In this document: positions 6,461 through 8,502 of the stretch, in pieces | How the letters are laid out: each line of letters starts with the position of its first letter | How positions within the stretch are numbered: position 1 is the stretch's first letter | Source: GWF2-50-93 sp049297395 | GTDB taxonomy: Bacteria; Verrucomicrobiota; Lentisphaeria; Victivallales; GWF2-50-93 | Direction: 5' to 3' | NCBI GenBank assembly: GCA_049297395.1 | Contig: JBAQUG010000094.1 | Coordinates: forward strand, 1 to 8,502 | DNA: 8,502 nucleotides | The notes under the pieces: generated by a model | The model's database searches: none | What the model was told of the DNA's origin: nothing | What the model saw: the letters and a program-made list of their open reading frames with translations, nothing else | Program-made: the position numbers and the translations under genes

Positions 6461-6712
6461 ATGAAACATCTGTCCATAGATTATCCGGATACACTGCCGG
6501 ATGTCCTTCAGGAATCACGGGAGGAGTTTGAGCAGGAAGCGAAGATGGCGATGGCCGTGAAACTGTTTGAGCTTAAACGGATACCTTCCGGTACGGCCGC
6601 AGCGCTTGTCGGCATGGATCGGGTTTCGTTTCTGCTCCGCCTGCATGAATTCGGTGTGCCAATGATAGACCTGAACGAATCAGAGTTGGCCGAGGACGTG
6701 GCCCATGCCTGA
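6461..6712 (+). CDS. UPF0175 family antitoxin
   Basis: This 83-residue protein matches the small UPF0175 helix-turn-helix family, whose members are the antitoxin partners of DUF3368 PIN-domain toxins. The N-terminal part MKHLSIDYPDTLPDVL is followed by an acidic helix (EFEQEAKMAMAVKLFELKR, about 22-40). Then comes the helix-turn-helix IPSGTAAALVGMDR (41-54) with FLLRLHEFGVPM (57-68), the most conserved family segment. GCGGAGG lies 11 bases before the ATG. Its last eight bases overlap the start of the toxin gene (shared ATGCCTGA), which indicates translational coupling and a two-gene operon. It probably neutralises the toxin and, through its helix-turn-helix, may repress its own promoter. Confidence 0.88.
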   Translation: MKHLSIDYPDTLPDVLQESREEFEQEAKMAMAVKLFELKRIPSGTAAALVGMDRVSFLLRLHEFGVPMIDLNESELAEDVAHA

Positions 6713-7118
6713 CACGCGCGAACTTGTCGTAAATACGGAGCCTATTATTGCCATTATTGCCGCCCTGGGCGATCTTAAAATACTCCACCGTCTATACGAG
6801 AGAGTTCTTGTACCGTTCGAAGTCTGCCAGGAAATGCTTGCTTACAATTCAAGCCGTTATGGCGCAGCAGAATTTGAAGTTGCACTGGATAAAAACATAG
6901 CCACGGTTTGTATTGACGAAGATGCTGGAAGGCGGGTGGCGCGACTGAACGGGCTCCGTGTGACAGGATCACTTGGCATTCTGATTCGAGCCAAACGTGA
7001 GGGGCACAATATATCGCTCTCGGAGGCAATTGGCCGGATGCAAACGAGAGGCATCTATTTGACCCAGCGCGTTATTCAAGCGGCATTGAAACAGGCTGGT
7101 GAAGTAAAAGTCCAGTAA
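6705..7118 (+). CDS. DUF3368 PIN-domain protein, putative toxin (VapC-like RNase)
   Basis: This 137-residue protein belongs to the DUF3368 group of PIN-domain proteins, presumed metal-dependent ribonucleases acting as toxins. The first strand reads ELVVNTEPIIAI, with Asn10 where classical PIN domains have the first catalytic Asp; serine/asparagine variants also occur in DUF3368. Glu43 in EVCQEM and the acidic cluster Asp71-Glu72-Asp73 fit the later acidic positions. RVTGSLGILIRAKREG (85-100) is the characteristic DUF3368 segment. GAGGA at 6692-6696 lies 8 bases before the ATG, inside the antitoxin gene, and the genes overlap by 8 bases. Overlap, order (antitoxin first) and family pairing support a type II toxin-antitoxin module. 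Whether catalysis survives the Asn substitution is not known. Confidence 0.86.
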   Translation: MPDTRELVVNTEPIIAIIAALGDLKILHRLYERVLVPFEVCQEMLAYNSSRYGAAEFEVALDKNIATVCIDEDAGRRVARLNGLRVTGSLGILIRAKREGHNISLSEAIGRMQTRGIYLTQRVIQAALKQAGEVKVQ

Positions 7119-7213
7119 ACTATGTCGTTTACTTAATCCGTACTAAAAATAAAATATAATTTTCAGCCCCCGCAGGGCGGCGGCACAACATCAATTCTGG
7201 ATTTATTGACCTT

Positions 7214-7257
7214 ATAGATTTGCTTGTGCGGAAAGACTTCCGCACAAGCAAATCTAT
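7214..7257. repeat. Perfect 20-bp inverted repeat (hairpin) after the toxin gene
   Basis: ATAGATTTGCTTGTGCGGAA (7214-7233) is the exact reverse complement of 7238-7257, with the 4-base loop AGAC. It lies 96 bases after the toxin stop and 70 bases before the second ATPase start. No T-run follows on either strand, so it is not a standard intrinsic terminator. It may still block or attenuate transcription between the operon and the ATPase, or be a palindromic mobile/REP element. Another GC-rich short palindrome, GCCC-CCGCA-GGGC, lies at about 7167-7179. Confidence 0.8.
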
Positions 7258-7267
7258 CTTTAAACCC

Positions 7268-7308
7268 TTGATTATGTTAATATCCGTAATATATTCACCC
7301 CATATAAT
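7268..7308 (+). promoter_or_regulatory. Candidate sigma-70-like promoter of the second DUF4143 ATPase
   Basis: TTGATT at 7268-7273 and TATATT at 7290-7295 are 16 bases apart, close to consensus. A perfect TATAAT at 7303-7308 also exists but has no suitable -35 box. The latter would give a very short leader before the ATG at 7328. The inverted repeat at 7214-7257 lies just upstream and could bind a regulator. These are sequence matches only, in an AT-rich stretch where chance matches are likely. Confidence 0.35.
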
Positions 7309-7327
7309 ATTACTCAATGGGTGTGCC

Positions 7328-8502
7328 ATGTATCGATTTGCGCTTGACTATCTAAAGCAATGGAAAGACAGGATCTCTCGGAAGCCTCTTGTCATACGTG
7401 GTGCCCGTCAGGTGGGAAAATCATATCTTGTCAGGATATTTGCGGAAAGAGAATTTGAGGATCTGATTGAAATAAATTTCGAACGTGACAGTAAACTGGC
7501 GGCTCTGTTTGAAGTCGAATCTCCTTCAAAAATACTGAAGCTCCTCGAACTTCAATTTGAAAAACCTATTGTTCCTGGGAAAACGATTGTTTTCCTGGAT
7601 GAAATCCAGGCGGCACCGAAGGTTTTCGCAAAACTCAGGTATTTTTATGAGGAGATTCCACAGCTTCATGTCGTGGCCGCAGGCTCGCTCCTCGAACTTG
7701 TCCTAAGCCAGTCTGAGTTTTCAATGCCAGTGGGAAGAATTGAATATCTTCATCTCGGCCCCATGACTTTTGAGGAGTTCCTGCTTGCAGGGGAGAACAG
7801 GAATCTTCTGGACTATCTGCGGCACTATTCCTTCAAGGAAAAACTGCCAGACCCCGTGCATCAGAAGCTGATGGCTCTTTACAAGACGTTCATTTCCCTT
7901 GGCGGAATGCCCCAGGTACTGAGCGCTTTTATGGGAACATCCTCTTTCAAGGAGGCTGAAATCATAAAAGAGTCAATTATGCAGACATTCAAGGACGATT
8001 TCAGCAAATATGGAAGGAAGGTTAATCACCAGCGCCTGCTGAATGTGTTCACCAGGCTTCCTGAAAACGTGGGCAGGAAATTCAAATACGTGAACATTGA
8101 CAGGAATGAACAGGCGAAGGAAATCCAGAAGTCGCTGGAACTGCTTGAGCTTGCGAAGATCGCATATCCTGTCAGGCATTCCGCCTGCAACGGCATACCT
8201 CTCGGAGCTGAAACCGATGAAAGGACATTCAAAATACTTTTCCTCGATGTCGGACTGATGCTCAATTCCTGCGGACTTTCAATGCTTGACCTTGAGAAGG
8301 CCTGCGATGTCATGCTTGTCAATTCAGGCGCCGTTGCCGAGCAGGCGGTGGGACAGCATCTTCTCTATTCGCAGGACTGCTATAAGGAGCCGGAATTATA
8401 CTGCTGGGTGAGGGAGAAGAAGAATTCGGAAGCGGAACTCGACTATGTGATATCAGAGGGGAAGATGATTATTCCAATTGAAGTCAAATCTGGAAAAACA
8501 GG
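7328..8502 (+). CDS. DUF4143-type AAA+ ATPase with intact PD-(D/E)xK-like motif (3' partial)
   Basis: The frame is open for 391 codons and runs off the right edge; the family is usually a little over 400 residues, so only the C-terminal end is missing. Walker A is GARQVGKS (25-32, Lys31), and Walker B is TIVFLDEIQ with Asp91-Glu92. AAGSLLELVL (117-126), then MPVGRIEYLHLGPMTFEEFL, follow the family layout. YKTFISLGGMPQVL corresponds to the GG-x-P motif before the DUF4143 part. Near the end, EAELDYVI (Glu370, Asp372) and PIEVKSG (Glu385, Lys387) form a nuclease-like E/D...E-x-K signature. The ATG at 7328 lacks a strong ribosome binding site (only a weak TGGG-like match nearby), but it is the natural family start. 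It lies downstream of the toxin-antitoxin pair on the same strand, separated by a hairpin, and is distantly related to the ATPase at 4488-5777. Confidence 0.87.
   Translation, partial: MYRFALDYLKQWKDRISRKPLVIRGARQVGKSYLVRIFAEREFEDLIEINFERDSKLAALFEVESPSKILKLLELQFEKPIVPGKTIVFLDEIQAAPKVFAKLRYFYEEIPQLHVVAAGSLLELVLSQSEFSMPVGRIEYLHLGPMTFEEFLLAGENRNLLDYLRHYSFKEKLPDPVHQKLMALYKTFISLGGMPQVLSAFMGTSSFKEAEIIKESIMQTFKDDFSKYGRKVNHQRLLNVFTRLPENVGRKFKYVNIDRNEQAKEIQKSLELLELAKIAYPVRHSACNGIPLGAETDERTFKILFLDVGLMLNSCGLSMLDLEKACDVMLVNSGAVAEQAVGQHLLYSQDCYKEPELYCWVREKKNSEAELDYVISEGKMIIPIEVKSGKT

Noticed and set aside
7129..7329. 66-codon minus-strand frame after the toxin gene
   Set aside because: It runs through the perfect inverted repeat and the candidate promoter region, with no family resemblance.

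Overview
The window looks like part of a bacterial chromosome from an anaerobe of the PVC group, most likely Lentisphaerota, Kiritimatiellota or a relative. This is an inference from the gene mix: a uroporphyrinogen-decarboxylase-like protein of the carbohydrate-locus type, a TIM-barrel sugar epimerase, a GH127-like protein, DUF4143 ATPases, a UPF0175/DUF3368 toxin-antitoxin pair and REP-type palindromes. No rRNA, tRNA or CRISPR array was seen.

Positions 1-4411 hold a carbohydrate-related block read entirely on the minus strand. In transcription order it has a sugar-phosphate isomerase/epimerase-like enzyme (4270-3320), a URO-D superfamily protein (2914-1823) and a GH127-like alpha/alpha-barrel protein (1665-55). 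These are three separate units, not a tight operon, because each gap is 150-400 bases. The epimerase and the GH127-like gene share an almost identical leader of about 116 bases containing a 24-base palindrome, which suggests control by one regulator. The URO-D gene lacks this leader and is preceded instead by a second repeat plus a hairpin. A copy of that second repeat lies 11 bases past the end of the GH127-like gene, at the window edge, so the two leader types may alternate along a longer cluster. Two of the three obvious start codons move inward once ribosome binding sites are considered; the GH127-like gene probably begins with GTG.

Positions 2915-3319 hold no gene but contain a nested set of inverted repeats around a 26-base-arm REP-like hairpin. 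Positions 4488-8502 are an accessory region: a DUF4143 AAA+ ATPase on the minus strand, the 3' remnant of a transposase with a DnaA-like C-terminal domain (broken by an apparent one-base insertion), an overlapping UPF0175 antitoxin and PIN-type toxin pair, a perfect 20-base inverted repeat, and a second DUF4143 ATPase that runs off the right edge. The two ATPases differ in their C-terminal nuclease-like motif, which is intact in the second and altered in the first.

Most of the window uses known protein families. The less ordinary signals are the shared and possibly alternating leaders, the REP hairpin with a decayed transposase relative in the same neighbourhood, and the pair of ATPases around a toxin-antitoxin module.
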